From Corynebacterium singulare (GTDB lineage Bacteria; Actinomycetota; Actinomycetes; Mycobacteriales; Mycobacteriaceae): a stretch of 64,000 nt of DNA. Below are positions 23,010-32,230 of the stretch, piece by piece. The translations under genes and the position numbers were made by a program. The stretch is from contig NZ_CP010827.1 of NCBI RefSeq assembly GCF_000833575.1, positions 558,001 to 622,000 of the forward strand, given 5' to 3'. Below the pieces are notes generated by a model. That model was not told where the DNA came from. It made no database searches and was given only the letters and a program-made list of their open reading frames with translations. Positions within the stretch are counted from its first letter, which is position 1. Each line of letters opens with the position of its first letter.

Positions 23010-25706
23010 GTGAGCACACCCGCCCCAGAAGTCGTCCGCGAAGATATCCGATTCCTCGGCCGGGTGCTCGGCCGGGTCATCGCCCAGCAGGAAGGCGAGG
23101 ATGTCTTTGATCTTGTCGAATCGACTCGCCGCATGGCCTTCGACGTCGCTCACGGCGATGCCAAGCCCGAGGACCTCGTCGCCATCTTTCACGACCTCGA
23201 CATCACCAAGGTCAACCTCGTGGCCCGTGCGTTTAGCTACTTTGCGCTCATCGCGAACCTGGCGGAGGACTTGGATGACGAATCCGTCGATGCGCCCGTC
23301 TCGCTGCGCAAGACCTTTGCCAAGCTCAAGGCCGAAGGTGTCGCGCCTGCCGACGCCGCCGCCACCGTCCGCGGCGCTCACGTCGCACCCGTCCTCACCG
23401 CGCACCCCACCGAAACCCGCCGCCGCACCGTCTTTGATACCCAGACCCGCATTAAAGACCTGCTCAAAGAATCCCACCGCGGCGGGGACATGGCGGCGAT
23501 TGAAAAAGAGATGTACCTGCGCATGACGCTGCTGTGGCAGACCGCGCTCATCCGTATCGCGCGCCCGACCTTGGAAGACGAGGTGGATGTCGGCCTGCGC
23601 TACTACAAGCTTTCTCTCCTAGACCAGGTCCCTGCGCTTAACCGCGCCATCCGTCATGCCATGCGTGAGACCTTCGGCCAGCAGCTGCCGGATTCCCCGG
23701 TCGTGCGCCCCGGTTCCTGGATTGGTGGAGACCATGACGGCAACCCCTATGTCACCGAGCACACCCTCACCTACGCCACCCGCAAGGCTGCGAAGACCAT
23801 CCTCCGTTACTACGAGGATCAGCTTGGGGAGCTGGAGCGCGAGCTGTCCCTCTCTGATCGCTATTCCTCGAGCTCGAAGGAGCTCGGCGCGCTTGCCGAC
23901 GCCGCGAATAACAACGACCAATCCCGCGTCGACGAACCCTACCGCCGCGCCATCTACGGCATCCGGCACCGCGTGAAGGAGACGCTCAAGGTGGTGAAGG
24001 GGGAGACGTCGGCAAGCGCGTATGCCTCACCGGACGAGCTCACACGTGACCTCGACGTCATTGACCGCTCGCTGCGCCAATTCAACGATGACATCATCGC
24101 CGACGACCGCCTCGCGCGCCTGCGCTCCGCGGTAACGACGTTCGGCTTCCACCTGTATTCGCTGGACATGCGCCAGAACTCGGAGTCCTTTGAGAACGTG
24201 CTCACGGAGATTTTCGCTGAAGCGAGGATCGTCGATGAGTACCGCGCGCTGGGAGAGGAAGAGAAGGTTGCGCTGTTGGTCAAGGAGCTGCAGACCAATC
24301 GCCCGCTGCTCTTCCCGGATGCGGAATTTAGCGCGGACACCGCTAAAGAGCTCGGCTTTTTCCGTGCGGCCGCACGTGCTGTGCGCGACCTGGGGCCGGA
24401 GTCGGTGTCGCACTGCATCATCTCTATGACGGGGACGGTCTCCGACATTCTGGAACCGATGGTGCTGCTCAAGGAAGTGGGGCTGAAGCAGGTCGATGTG
24501 GTGCCGCTGTTTGAGACCATCGATGACCTCAAGGCCGGCGCCGGCATCCTGGAGAAGTTGTGGGCGGTGCCGGTGTACCGCGAACATCTGCGCTCGCGGG
24601 GCGATGTGCAGGAGGTCATGCTGGGCTACTCCGATTCCAACAAGGACGGCGGCTACTTGCAGGCGAACTGGGCGCTATACGACGCCGAACTGGAACTCGT
24701 TGACCTGTGCGCGCGCCACGGCGTGGAGCTGCGTCTTGCGCATGGCCGCGGTGGTGCTGTCGGCCGTGGTGGTGGCCCAACCTATGATGCGATTCTGGCG
24801 CAGCCCAAAGGTGCGGTGAGCGGCTCGGTGCGCATCACCGAGCAGGGCGAGGTTATCTCGGCTAAGTATGGTGCGCCGGAGACGGCGCGCCGCCACCTTG
24901 AGGCTTTCGTTTCCGGTGCGCTGGAAGCCTCGCTTTTGGACACCGAACCTATCGCAGACCCGGAGCGCGCCTACGAGATCATGCGCGAGCTCGCGAGCCT
25001 GAGCGGTGCGGCGTACCGCCAGCTTGTCGACGACCCCGGCTTTATCTCCTACTTCACCCAATCCACGCCCCTGCACGAGATTGGCGAGCTCAACCTCGGC
25101 TCGCGCCCCACTTCCCGCAAACAGACCACCGCGATTTCGGACTTGCGCGCCATTCCGTGGGTGCTGTCGTGGTCGCAATCCCGTACCAACATTCCGGGCT
25201 GGTTCGGCGTGGGCAGCGCGGTGACCTCCTGGGTGGCTCAAGGCGGAAGCGGTGCAGCGGGCAATGCGGCCGGCAACGCGGCGAGCGAGGGCGAGGATGC
25301 ACGCTGGGAGGAACTGCGCGAGCTCTACCGCACGTGGCCCTTCTTCCGCTCCGTGTTCTCCAACATGGCCCAGGTCATGGCGAAGGCAGAGATGCAGCTG
25401 GCGCGCCTGTATGCCAACCTCGTCGATGATAAAGCCACCGCCGACCGCATCTTCGGTCTCATCTCCGAGGAATTCGAGCGCACCCGCGAGGTTTATCTCA
25501 CGGTCACCGGCAACGCGGACCTGGTTAGTGAGAACCAGCGCCAGGCGCGTTCGCTCAAGCGCCGCTACCCGTACCTGCTGCCGCTTAACGCCGTCCAGCT
25601 CGAGCTGCTGCGCCGCTACCGCCGCGGCGATGACCAATTCCTCGTGTCCAAGACCATTCAGGTCACGATGAATGGCCTCGCCACCGCGCTGCGCAACGCC
25701 GGCTAA
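23010..25706 (+). CDS. ppc: Phosphoenolpyruvate carboxylase
   Basis: Anaplerotic enzyme (898 aa) forming oxaloacetate from PEP and bicarbonate. It shows the catalytic His in VLTAHPTETRRR (about residue 135), the PEP-binding Arg segment SWIGGDHDGNPYVT, the mobile loop AHGRGGAVGRGGGPTYDAI and the C-terminal QVTMNGLATALRNAG. A short Ala/Gly-rich insert (GGSGAAGNAAGNAASEGED) near residues 748-766 is unusual. The start is GTG at 23010. Together with pyc (53422) it gives two anaplerotic routes in this window. Confidence 0.97.
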   Translation: MSTPAPEVVREDIRFLGRVLGRVIAQQEGEDVFDLVESTRRMAFDVAHGDAKPEDLVAIFHDLDITKVNLVARAFSYFALIANLAEDLDDESVDAPVSLRKTFAKLKAEGVAPADAAATVRGAHVAPVLTAHPTETRRRTVFDTQTRIKDLLKESHRGGDMAAIEKEMYLRMTLLWQTALIRIARPTLEDEVDVGLRYYKLSLLDQVPALNRAIRHAMRETFGQQLPDSPVVRPGSWIGGDHDGNPYVTEHTLTYATRKAAKTILRYYEDQLGELERELSLSDRYSSSSKELGALADAANNNDQSRVDEPYRRAIYGIRHRVKETLKVVKGETSASAYASPDELTRDLDVIDRSLRQFNDDIIADDRLARLRSAVTTFGFHLYSLDMRQNSESFENVLTEIFAEARIVDEYRALGEEEKVALLVKELQTNRPLLFPDAEFSADTAKELGFFRAAARAVRDLGPESVSHCIISMTGTVSDILEPMVLLKEVGLKQVDVVPLFETIDDLKAGAGILEKLWAVPVYREHLRSRGDVQEVMLGYSDSNKDGGYLQANWALYDAELELVDLCARHGVELRLAHGRGGAVGRGGGPTYDAILAQPKGAVSGSVRITEQGEVISAKYGAPETARRHLEAFVSGALEASLLDTEPIADPERAYEIMRELASLSGAAYRQLVDDPGFISYFTQSTPLHEIGELNLGSRPTSRKQTTAISDLRAIPWVLSWSQSRTNIPGWFGVGSAVTSWVAQGGSGAAGNAAGNAASEGEDARWEELRELYRTWPFFRSVFSNMAQVMAKAEMQLARLYANLVDDKATADRIFGLISEEFERTREVYLTVTGNADLVSENQRQARSLKRRYPYLLPLNAVQLELLRRYRRGDDQFLVSKTIQVTMNGLATALRNAG

Positions 25707-25707
25707 C

Positions 25708-25752
25708 CAAGCCCAACTTGACCCAGCCCAACTTGACTTAGTTCTACTTGAT
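25708..25752. repeat. Three tandem 15-bp repeats after ppc
   Basis: Directly after the ppc stop codon are CAAGCCCAACTTGAC (25708-25722), CCAGCCCAACTTGAC (25723-25737) and the more diverged TTAGTTCTACTTGAT (25738-25752). Each unit contains a small CAAG...CTTG-type dyad. This looks like a slipped-strand minisatellite at the 3' end of the transcript. No coding role is visible. Confidence 0.75.
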
Positions 25753-25812
25753 CAAGCCTGGAGTAGGCGTGCTCAGGTCAAACGCGTCCGCTTTCATCAC
25801 GCGCGCCGATGT

Positions 25813-25839
25813 CCCCGTCAGGAGAAGGTTCCTGCGGGG
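25813..25839. terminator. Hairpin between ppc and the HNH gene
   Basis: CCCCG-T-CAGGA (25813-25823) pairs with TCCTG-CGGGG (25830-25839) around a short loop, with one bulged base. It sits in the convergent ppc/HNH interval and could terminate from either side. No T-run follows, so confidence is limited. Confidence 0.42.
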
Positions 25840-25864
25840 GCGTCGGCGTTGAGCGGTGGGAGGG

Positions 25865-26893
25865 TTAGTTGAAGGGGCTGGTGAAGACGGGGGAGGCGTC
25901 GTAAGGCGGCAGCCACGCGGTGCGCCCACCGATGCGGTCCATCCGGCCGCGCGTAGGCGGGGCATCGGGGTCATCGTCGTTGACCCCGTTGTGATACGGG
26001 CACAGCGGCACCAGGTTGAGGATGTTGGTGGGCCCGCCGCGGGCCCAGGCCACAATATGGTGAATCTGGCACTTCTCGAAAGGCACCTTACAACCCTTCC
26101 ACGCGCAGCAGGGATTCTCCGCGGCTAGCGCAAGGCGCTGTTTCTCGGTGGCGAAACGCTGCGAACGGAAGACATCGAGCGGGCCGTGTTCGCGGCTGAC
26201 CGCCACAATGATGCCTTTATCCAGCATGACTTGCTCGATTAACTGCGAACCGGTCATCGTCGCACCATCGGTGGTGCGGACGATAAATTCCTCGCCATCC
26301 TTCTCGGTGTTGCCCTTGAGCAGCTCGGCGTAGTCATCAAGCTGCATGACCGCCATAGCAGTCACCTCAGTTTTCACGCCGCCGCCTTCGAGTTGTTCTA
26401 AGAAGCTCGCGCCGGGGCGCTCTTGGTCGATGCCCTTAAACACGTCCGTAAGCTCGCGTGAATCTGCCGTCACGGTCAGCGTGGCAAGGCCATTATCGTG
26501 CTGGGTAATCTTCGCGCGCTCAGCATACGTGCGGGGCTTGCGCATCTCGCGCAGGCGCTTGCGGGCAACGTTGTCCACCAGCTCCGCACTGGTCTGGCAC
26601 AGCTCCACGCGCAGGTCCCAAGCCTTATTGTGGTCCCGGACTTTGGCCACGAAAGACTCGATGCGTTGCAAGGTCACTAGGCCATGGCCGCGGCGGCGGG
26701 CGGCGTCGGCGGCAATGCGCTGCTTGCGGGTGGAGTTAGTGTGACCGAAGTAGGTGTGGTGGAGGGAGAGGAGAAGGGAGGCGTCGGCAGGCGCGGCGCC
26801 GAAGGAAACCAGGTCGGATTCAGACAGGCCCGCGCACTCGGCCACCAAGTCAATGGCCCGGCCGAGTGCGGCGAAGAAGGTCTGAACTCTCAT
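25865..26893 (-). CDS. HNH endonuclease, DUF222 family
   Basis: Protein of 342 aa. The long helical N-terminal part (DUF222-like, about residues 1-240) is typical of the large actinobacterial family of HNH proteins (13E12-type repeats in mycobacteria). The C-terminal HNH module is clear: CCAWKGCKVPF with zinc-type cysteines, then CQIHHIVAWARGG and NLVPLCPYHNGVND. The ATG at 26893 is preceded by GAGG; an upstream in-frame start at 26929 is less likely. Function in the host is unknown; such genes are often multicopy and may be selfish. Confidence 0.87.
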   Translation of the reverse strand: MRVQTFFAALGRAIDLVAECAGLSESDLVSFGAAPADASLLLSLHHTYFGHTNSTRKQRIAADAARRRGHGLVTLQRIESFVAKVRDHNKAWDLRVELCQTSAELVDNVARKRLREMRKPRTYAERAKITQHDNGLATLTVTADSRELTDVFKGIDQERPGASFLEQLEGGGVKTEVTAMAVMQLDDYAELLKGNTEKDGEEFIVRTTDGATMTGSQLIEQVMLDKGIIVAVSREHGPLDVFRSQRFATEKQRLALAAENPCCAWKGCKVPFEKCQIHHIVAWARGGPTNILNLVPLCPYHNGVNDDDPDAPPTRGRMDRIGGRTAWLPPYDASPVFTSPFN

Positions 26894-26975
26894 GAACCTC
26901 AGCCTAAAAGCGCCCCACCGAGCCAACAAGGGCTAGTTACCGCCGGTGGCGAAAACTGTGGATAACTAGTCCCGA

Positions 26976-29009
26976 CTAAGCGCCCGCCAGACCGCGGCGC
27001 TTGAGCAGCGGTGTGACATCCTTGTCGCGGCCGCGGAACTCGCGGTAAGCCTCGGTGAAGTCGCGGGAGGCTCCCTTTGACAGGATGACCTCGCGGAACT
27101 TCTGGCCTGCCGCGCGCATATCCGACTGCTCCTTGAACCATTCGAAACCGTCGGCGTCGAGAGCCTCGGCCCAGAGATAGGAGTAGTAGCCCGCGGAATA
27201 ACCACCCGCAAAGATGTGATTAAAGTACGTCGACCGGTAGCGCGGAGCGATGAGCGGGTTGTCCAAACCGGCCGCGCGCAGAGCCTCAGCCTCGAACTCG
27301 GCGACAGCCTCCGGGGTCGCCTCCAGCTTGGCGGCCTCGGCGGCGCTCAGCGAATGCCACGCCAAGTCGATAATGGAGGCCCCCAAGTACTCCGACGTTG
27401 CGAAACCCTGGCCGAATTCGGAGGCCGCGCTGACAGCAGCGAGAAGTTCGTCGGGGATGGGCTCACCGGTCTCGACGTGGCGTGCGTACTCCTTGACCAA
27501 CTGAGGATCGAGGGCCCAGTTCTCGTTGATCTGCGAGGGGAACTCCACCCAGTCACGGGGGACGTTGGTGCCGGCGAAGGTGGGGTAGCGGACGTCGGAA
27601 AGCAGGCCATGCAGAGCGTGACCGAACTCGTGGAAGACGGTGCGCACCTCGTCCATGCTGAGCAGCGGCTGCGAACCGTCGGCAGGCTTGGTGATGCCCA
27701 TGACGTTAACAATGACCGGCTTGCGCTCCAGCAGCCCGGACTGGCCTACGAACTCGCTCATCCAGGCGCCACCGCGCTTGGTGGGACGCCCAAAGTAGTC
27801 GGTGAGGAGGAGGCCAATCCCCGTTTCCCCGTGATTGACGTTTCCGTCAATCACCTCCCACACGCGGACGCCCTCCGCGTAGCCGTCGAGGTCATCGCGC
27901 GGGGTCGCGGTGATGCCGTAGAGGCGCTCGGCGGCGGCGAAGACGCCTTTTTCCAGGACCTGGTCGAGGGGGAAGTACGTGCGCAGTTCCTCTTCATCGA
28001 GGGAGAAGTCGCGGGCGCGGACCTTGGATTCCCAATAGGGCCAGTCGGCGGCGGTGAAGCCTTGGCCGTTGAGCTCGGCTTCTTCGGCGAGGAGTTTCTG
28101 TTCACCGGCGGCGTTGGCTGCGGCGGCGGGGGCGAGGTCGTGGAGCATGGAACGGGCGGCGTCGGCAGTCGCGGCGGTTTCCTCGGCGATGACGTAGTCG
28201 GCATGTGTGGCGTATCCCAGCAGCTCGGCGCGCTCGGCGCGCAGCTGCACGGCCTCAATGAGGCCCGGGATGTTGTTCTCAGAGCCCCTGCTTGCCGACG
28301 CCCCATACAACCTCCCCCTCGCATCCTCCCGCACCAAGCGGCTGAGCTCCGACTGCACGGTGGGCAGCTCCAGTGGGATGACAAAGCCGTCGCGTCCGAG
28401 TGCTTCGGCATCGGCCTTGGCGGAGGCGATGCGCTCGGCGGGCAGGCCCTCGAGTTCATCTTCGGTGAAGGACACCGCGCGCTCGCGCGTGGACGCCATG
28501 AGGTTGCGGCCGAATTCCTCCGAGAGCGCGGACAGGCGCTGGTTGATCTCGGACAGGCGGGCCTTGCCGGCAGCGTCGAGGTCGGCTCCCTTGCGTTTGA
28601 AGGTGCGCAGGAGGTGGTCGTGGAGACGGTGGCCCTCGGGGTCGTCGGCAAGCGGCGTTGCCTCCTTGATGCGCGCGTAGAGCACCTCGTTCTGGTACAT
28701 CGCGTCATAGTGCGCGGCGAGGCGCGGGTAGAGCTCGGCAGCGATATCCTCCATCTCCTCCGTGACGTCTGTGCCGGAGAGGTTGCCGAAGACAGCCATG
28801 ACGCGGTCCAAGTCCTGGCCGGAGCGCTCGAGGGCCTCGACGGTATTCTCCCATGTGGGGTCGGCGGGGTTGTCGGTGATGGCGGCGATTTCCGCGCGGT
28901 GACGCGCTAGCGCCTCGTCGAAGGCCGGGCGGTAGTGCTCGACGGTGATGTCCGCGAAGGGCGGCAGTTGGTAGGGCAGCGGGGAAGGGCTCAAAAGTGG
29001 GTTAGTCAT
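26976..29009 (-). CDS. M3-family zinc metallopeptidase (oligopeptidase/Dcp type)
   Basis: Cytosolic oligopeptidase of 677 aa that degrades short peptides. The N-terminal PPFADITVEHYRPAFDEAL and long helical region are typical of PrlC/Dcp. The zinc site is FHEFGHALHGLLSD (about residue 460) with the third ligand Glu in the following helix (FPSQINENW). The ATG at 29009 is 11 bp from the stop of the PepSY gene, so the two may be cotranscribed. A GlxR-like site lies just upstream. Confidence 0.93.
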   Translation of the reverse strand: MTNPLLSPSPLPYQLPPFADITVEHYRPAFDEALARHRAEIAAITDNPADPTWENTVEALERSGQDLDRVMAVFGNLSGTDVTEEMEDIAAELYPRLAAHYDAMYQNEVLYARIKEATPLADDPEGHRLHDHLLRTFKRKGADLDAAGKARLSEINQRLSALSEEFGRNLMASTRERAVSFTEDELEGLPAERIASAKADAEALGRDGFVIPLELPTVQSELSRLVREDARGRLYGASASRGSENNIPGLIEAVQLRAERAELLGYATHADYVIAEETAATADAARSMLHDLAPAAAANAAGEQKLLAEEAELNGQGFTAADWPYWESKVRARDFSLDEEELRTYFPLDQVLEKGVFAAAERLYGITATPRDDLDGYAEGVRVWEVIDGNVNHGETGIGLLLTDYFGRPTKRGGAWMSEFVGQSGLLERKPVIVNVMGITKPADGSQPLLSMDEVRTVFHEFGHALHGLLSDVRYPTFAGTNVPRDWVEFPSQINENWALDPQLVKEYARHVETGEPIPDELLAAVSAASEFGQGFATSEYLGASIIDLAWHSLSAAEAAKLEATPEAVAEFEAEALRAAGLDNPLIAPRYRSTYFNHIFAGGYSAGYYSYLWAEALDADGFEWFKEQSDMRAAGQKFREVILSKGASRDFTEAYREFRGRDKDVTPLLKRRGLAGA

Positions 29010-29020
29010 AAGTGACCAAT

Positions 29021-30403
29021 CTACCCCACTCGTGTGACGGTTTTCACTAAATCGCTGTGTCGTGACGCTGGCTTGCGATGCATAAGGATGACATCAAGAA
29101 CGAGGAACGCGGCCAACGTGATACCCAGCAGCGGCAGGAAGACACCGACGGTGGCTGCGAACAGCGCACCTAGTGCCGTGGTGGCCCAGGAGAAGCGTGA
29201 CGTTGGAACAAAGCATGGGCGGCGCTTGAACCACATGTAATAGCCCAAGATCACGAGGGCGGCGATAGCCAGCCCCAGCGCGAACAATGCAATCTGCAGC
29301 GGCAGGCCGAACATGATGCCCATGTGCAGGTAGATGCCCCAGCTGCTGAGCTTGCTAAACAACGGCAGGCTGGAGAAGGGCTGGCGGTCGATGACCTCGC
29401 CGGTGGAGCCGTCGACGGACACCTCGTCAGAGGTCGTGCGCCACTCTACCCAGCGTTCGCTGACCTGCCAGGCGGAGTGGGCGTCTTCCGGCGGGTACAG
29501 GCGCAGGGGGCCGGTCAGCCCTTCGGCACGGCCGGTGCGGAGGACTCGCTCAGCTTCAGCAGCCACGCCAGCGCTTTCCGACGCCCCGCTCATGTGCCCA
29601 CCATGTCCCTCATGACCTTCGTGTCCGGTGTGCTCATGTGCTTCGGGGGTTGCACCGGGCACGGTGGTCTCGATGGGCGTGGCTTTCCAGTGCATACGTT
29701 CCACGAGGGAGTTGACATTCTCGCCCGCCAAGCCCGACCAGGTGATGCCAGTAGCAGACAGTCCGAGCAAGCCGATAAATATCCAGGCTCCGATGGTGGA
29801 GTGTAGGCGCGTAGCCTTCGAACGTGCGGAGCGCTTCGGCTGCTGTTGCGTGGACTTCGCGGTTGCCTTGTTCTTGGGGCGGCGGCGAATCCACCACATG
29901 TAGAGCCCTCCGCAGGCCATGACCCACAGCCAGGAGGCAGCCAGCTCGGAGTAGAGCTTACCCACCTTGCCCAGGTGGAAGCTTTCGTGCAGGGAAGAAA
30001 TCCAGCGGCGCAGCGGCATCTCACCCAGACCGGAGTAAGTGGGGTAGTCCCCGATAACGTCAGCGTTGGCGGGGTTGATAAAGACGGTTCGCTGGAGGCT
30101 TTCATCAATCCCCGGGTCACTAACCAGCACGCGGGTGGAGTCCGTGGGGGTCGTAGCGGGCCACACCTGGGAGACGGGCATATCCGGGTGCTCGTGTTGC
30201 GCGGCCTGGATTTGCTCCTCCAAGCTCACGGGTTGCTCGACCGCCGGAACGGTCATGACGTCGCGGTACACCACCTTCTCCAGGGAAGGTGCCACGGCAT
30301 AAAGACAACCGGTCAGGGCCGCGATGAGGATGAAGGGGCCGACGAACATGCCGCCATAAAAGTGAATGCGCTGAATGAAGGATCGCAGAGCCGTCCGACT
30401 CAT
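29021..30403 (-). CDS. PepSY-associated transmembrane protein with His-rich loop
   Basis: Membrane protein of 460 aa with about five helices: near residues 15-35 (FYGGMFVGPFILIAALTGCL), 145-163, 205-225, 360-385 and 395-430. Two PepSY-type domains face outside. Between helices 3 and 4 lies a metal-binding-looking loop HEHTGHEGHEGHGGHMS. Proteins of this PepSY_TM family are often linked to iron/siderophore or copper reduction. The His cluster favours a metal role, but the substrate is unknown. No DtxR box is evident upstream. It is transcribed toward the M3 peptidase. Confidence 0.8.
   Translation of the reverse strand: MSRTALRSFIQRIHFYGGMFVGPFILIAALTGCLYAVAPSLEKVVYRDVMTVPAVEQPVSLEEQIQAAQHEHPDMPVSQVWPATTPTDSTRVLVSDPGIDESLQRTVFINPANADVIGDYPTYSGLGEMPLRRWISSLHESFHLGKVGKLYSELAASWLWVMACGGLYMWWIRRRPKNKATAKSTQQQPKRSARSKATRLHSTIGAWIFIGLLGLSATGITWSGLAGENVNSLVERMHWKATPIETTVPGATPEAHEHTGHEGHEGHGGHMSGASESAGVAAEAERVLRTGRAEGLTGPLRLYPPEDAHSAWQVSERWVEWRTTSDEVSVDGSTGEVIDRQPFSSLPLFSKLSSWGIYLHMGIMFGLPLQIALFALGLAIAALVILGYYMWFKRRPCFVPTSRFSWATTALGALFAATVGVFLPLLGITLAAFLVLDVILMHRKPASRHSDLVKTVTRVG
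29033..29048. promoter_or_regulatory. GlxR/Crp-like half-perfect site
   Basis: TGTGA-CGGTTT-TCACT matches 9 of 10 arm positions of the Crp/GlxR consensus TGTGA-N6-TCACA. It is inside the last codons of the PepSY gene, 24 bp upstream of the peptidase ATG. The position is compatible with control of the peptidase, but a chance match in coding DNA cannot be excluded. Confidence 0.3.
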
Positions 30404-30603
30404 ATGTAGTGCTCTTTCAGGGTCTAGGGGTAAAGGGCCCCTGCTAAACGTTCGCGGGACGCTCAGTAGGGGCGATGGACAGGCGCTGATATCAACTGCA
30501 CTAGTAGTCGGAGGCGATGGTTTCTCGGTTCCCGAAAATTGAAAAACTTTTTAACTAACTGGGTTCCTCGGTGTTCAAAGGATGAAAACGCGCGAAGTAA
30601 GGA
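30404..30603. other. Intergenic region upstream of the PepSY gene
   Basis: AT-richer, non-coding stretch before the left AlbA-flanking repeat. It includes AGGGG-N7-CCCCT (about 30428-30444) and a run TTGAAAAACTTTTTAAC. I find no operator that I recognise and no credible open frame. Together with the repeat it makes a 312-bp gene-free interval. Confidence 0.5.
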
Positions 30604-30708
30604 GCGAGAAGCAAGAAACAGTCTAGAAAAAGTTCTCGCAGCTCAATGGGTAAAAATAGCGCCCACATGTGGTGTCGAGAGCCGGTTTGTGGCTAATGAA
30701 GCAAGAAA
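30604..30708. repeat. Left 105-bp direct repeat flanking the AlbA gene
   Basis: Begins GCGAGAAGCAAGAAACAGTC and ends GGCTAATGAAGCAAGAAA. The same 105 bp recurs at about 32209-32313 in the same orientation with no length change and roughly ten substitutions, mostly clustered in the middle. Inside is an inverted pair GCGAGAA / TTCTCGC with a 22-nt loop. The copy ends 7 bp before the stop codon of the AlbA gene. Confidence 0.85.
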
Positions 30709-30715
30709 GCGGTTC

Positions 30716-32194
30716 CTAATTGCTCCAGAACGGAACATAACGCAATGACCGCGGGCCTGCGCTGGGATCGTAAGGGTGGATGAGGCCTTCCTCGACGGTG
30801 GCAGCAAGCAGGCGAGTGGCCTGAGCCGCTTGCGAGTCTCTCAGCCCGAAGCGCTGACGGATCGACGAATTGTTAACGGGAAGGTTCTCGAGGAAGCGAA
30901 GGCAAGCATGTTGATATACGGCTTGGGTCTTTTCCTCCATAGTCATCAGCGCGAATGGGCGGTAGGCGCTGAGGGACACTGTGGTACTTCCGTTGGCGCG
31001 GATGAGAGCAGGTGGGAAATGCTCCGCTTCGAGTGAAGAAACGATCTTGTCCCAGCCGCTTCCTCGCTGTTCGACGAAGTGTGCCAGGCGCAAAGCCTCG
31101 CCAAGATAGGTATTGCGGGTGGTGGAAGCCGAGTCAATGAACCTTTGGGGATCGATGAGAGGGGTACCAGGGTTGGTTACTGCGACTCGATCGCTGAAAA
31201 TCTCTACGGTCAAGAATCGGCCACGTTGCTCGAGATCCTGGTGCATGAGCGCATTTGCTAGGACCTCGCGGAAGGCTACCGTTGGTAGCAGTGGAGTTGC
31301 CACGCGCTTGCCGCTGGAATCAATATGTTCGCCGCCTGGGCGAATGGTGTTGAAAAGCGTGACTATGTGAGTGAAGGAAGATGCGTATCCTTCAGTGAAT
31401 TCCCATTCACGTTCTACATCGGTGCGCGAGGTGCCTTTGAAATGCATGACGCGGGGAGCACGCTCGCGCAGCTCTGGAAAGTCCTGAAGGGAACGTGCGT
31501 ACATGAGCGCGGACCATGCCGGAATATGCCAGCCTTGCTCGTGTGAGTAGGAGATGGCCTTAGCGGTTCGTAGCGTATCGATCAGGGCATCGCCGGTCGT
31601 GCGAGGGAGCTCTGGTCGGTTGAGGAAGAAGGCTTCGGGATCAAGAAGTTCGGTGATTGATTCGGGCTCAAGGTTCTCAGCAACTACAGTGTTTTCAAAT
31701 TCGAACTGGTTGAGTTTCTGCCAGAGCTGACGTTCTTCATTGGGAAAATCCATGAGATTCTTGACATAGCTGCCCTTGCGAAAATAACGCTTTTCGTCGA
31801 AAGAATACGGGGAAGACAAGGCAGCTGGTATACGCAGAAGTACAACAAGGTGCCCATCAACCGTTACCTCGTCGAAGGTCAGATCAGGTGCTGGACTAAT
31901 GACGCGGTTGAGCCAGGGGAGTAGGTCTTCGTTGCCTTTCCCTTTTGCGCGTTGCCAGTTAAGCGACGTCCCAACGACTTCGTGGTCATCGTTTACTCCC
32001 CATATGAGGTATCCCGCTGGTTCATCGTGCAGACGCGCCGAGTTGCCTAAAGCGCAGGCATACTTTGCAATCTCCGAGCCAGAGGAAAGCCCGTTTACCT
32101 TGAATTCGAGCCACGGTAGCTCAGCAGGAAGTGCTGTAAACCGTTTTATGCGGGCAACAAGCTGTTCCTCGGGCGCAGAATTGATGGGAGTCAT
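30716..32194 (-). CDS. AlbA_2/Schlafen-type ATP-binding regulator-like protein
   Basis: Protein of 492 aa. The N-terminal third is an AlbA_2 (Schlafen AAA-like, COG2865) domain with LPWLEFKVN, GYLIWGVNDD and VVLLRIPAA. The middle contains the ATPase-like region REVLANALMHQDL and VTNPGTPL, and the C-terminus has winged-helix-like segments (FGLRDSQAAQATRLL). Such proteins occur as orphan regulators and in defence islands. The gene is an isolated unit between 105-bp direct repeats. The ATG at 32194 fits a leaderless transcript from the promoter in the right repeat; a TTG 24 bp upstream is less likely. Base composition is less GC-rich than icd. Confidence 0.83.
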   Translation of the reverse strand: MTPINSAPEEQLVARIKRFTALPAELPWLEFKVNGLSSGSEIAKYACALGNSARLHDEPAGYLIWGVNDDHEVVGTSLNWQRAKGKGNEDLLPWLNRVISPAPDLTFDEVTVDGHLVVLLRIPAALSSPYSFDEKRYFRKGSYVKNLMDFPNEERQLWQKLNQFEFENTVVAENLEPESITELLDPEAFFLNRPELPRTTGDALIDTLRTAKAISYSHEQGWHIPAWSALMYARSLQDFPELRERAPRVMHFKGTSRTDVEREWEFTEGYASSFTHIVTLFNTIRPGGEHIDSSGKRVATPLLPTVAFREVLANALMHQDLEQRGRFLTVEIFSDRVAVTNPGTPLIDPQRFIDSASTTRNTYLGEALRLAHFVEQRGSGWDKIVSSLEAEHFPPALIRANGSTTVSLSAYRPFALMTMEEKTQAVYQHACLRFLENLPVNNSSIRQRFGLRDSQAAQATRLLAATVEEGLIHPYDPSAGPRSLRYVPFWSN

Positions 32195-32201
32195 GCTTAG
32201 A

Positions 32202-32230
32202 GTATGCGCGAGAAGCAAGAAACAGTCAAG
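32202..32230 (-). promoter_or_regulatory. Predicted promoter of the AlbA gene inside the right repeat
   Basis: On the minus strand TTGACT (32225-32230) is followed after 17 bp by CATACT (32202-32207), ending 7 bp before the ATG at 32194, as expected for a leaderless message. The -35 hexamer lies within the right 105-bp repeat. The left repeat has a T for A in this hexamer (AGTCTA instead of AGTCAA), which weakens it. Confidence 0.5.

Noticed and set aside
30539..30748. Possible 69-aa gene left of the AlbA gene
   Set aside because: It runs through the 105-bp direct repeat and into the AlbA 3' end; no ribosome site or protein-like composition.
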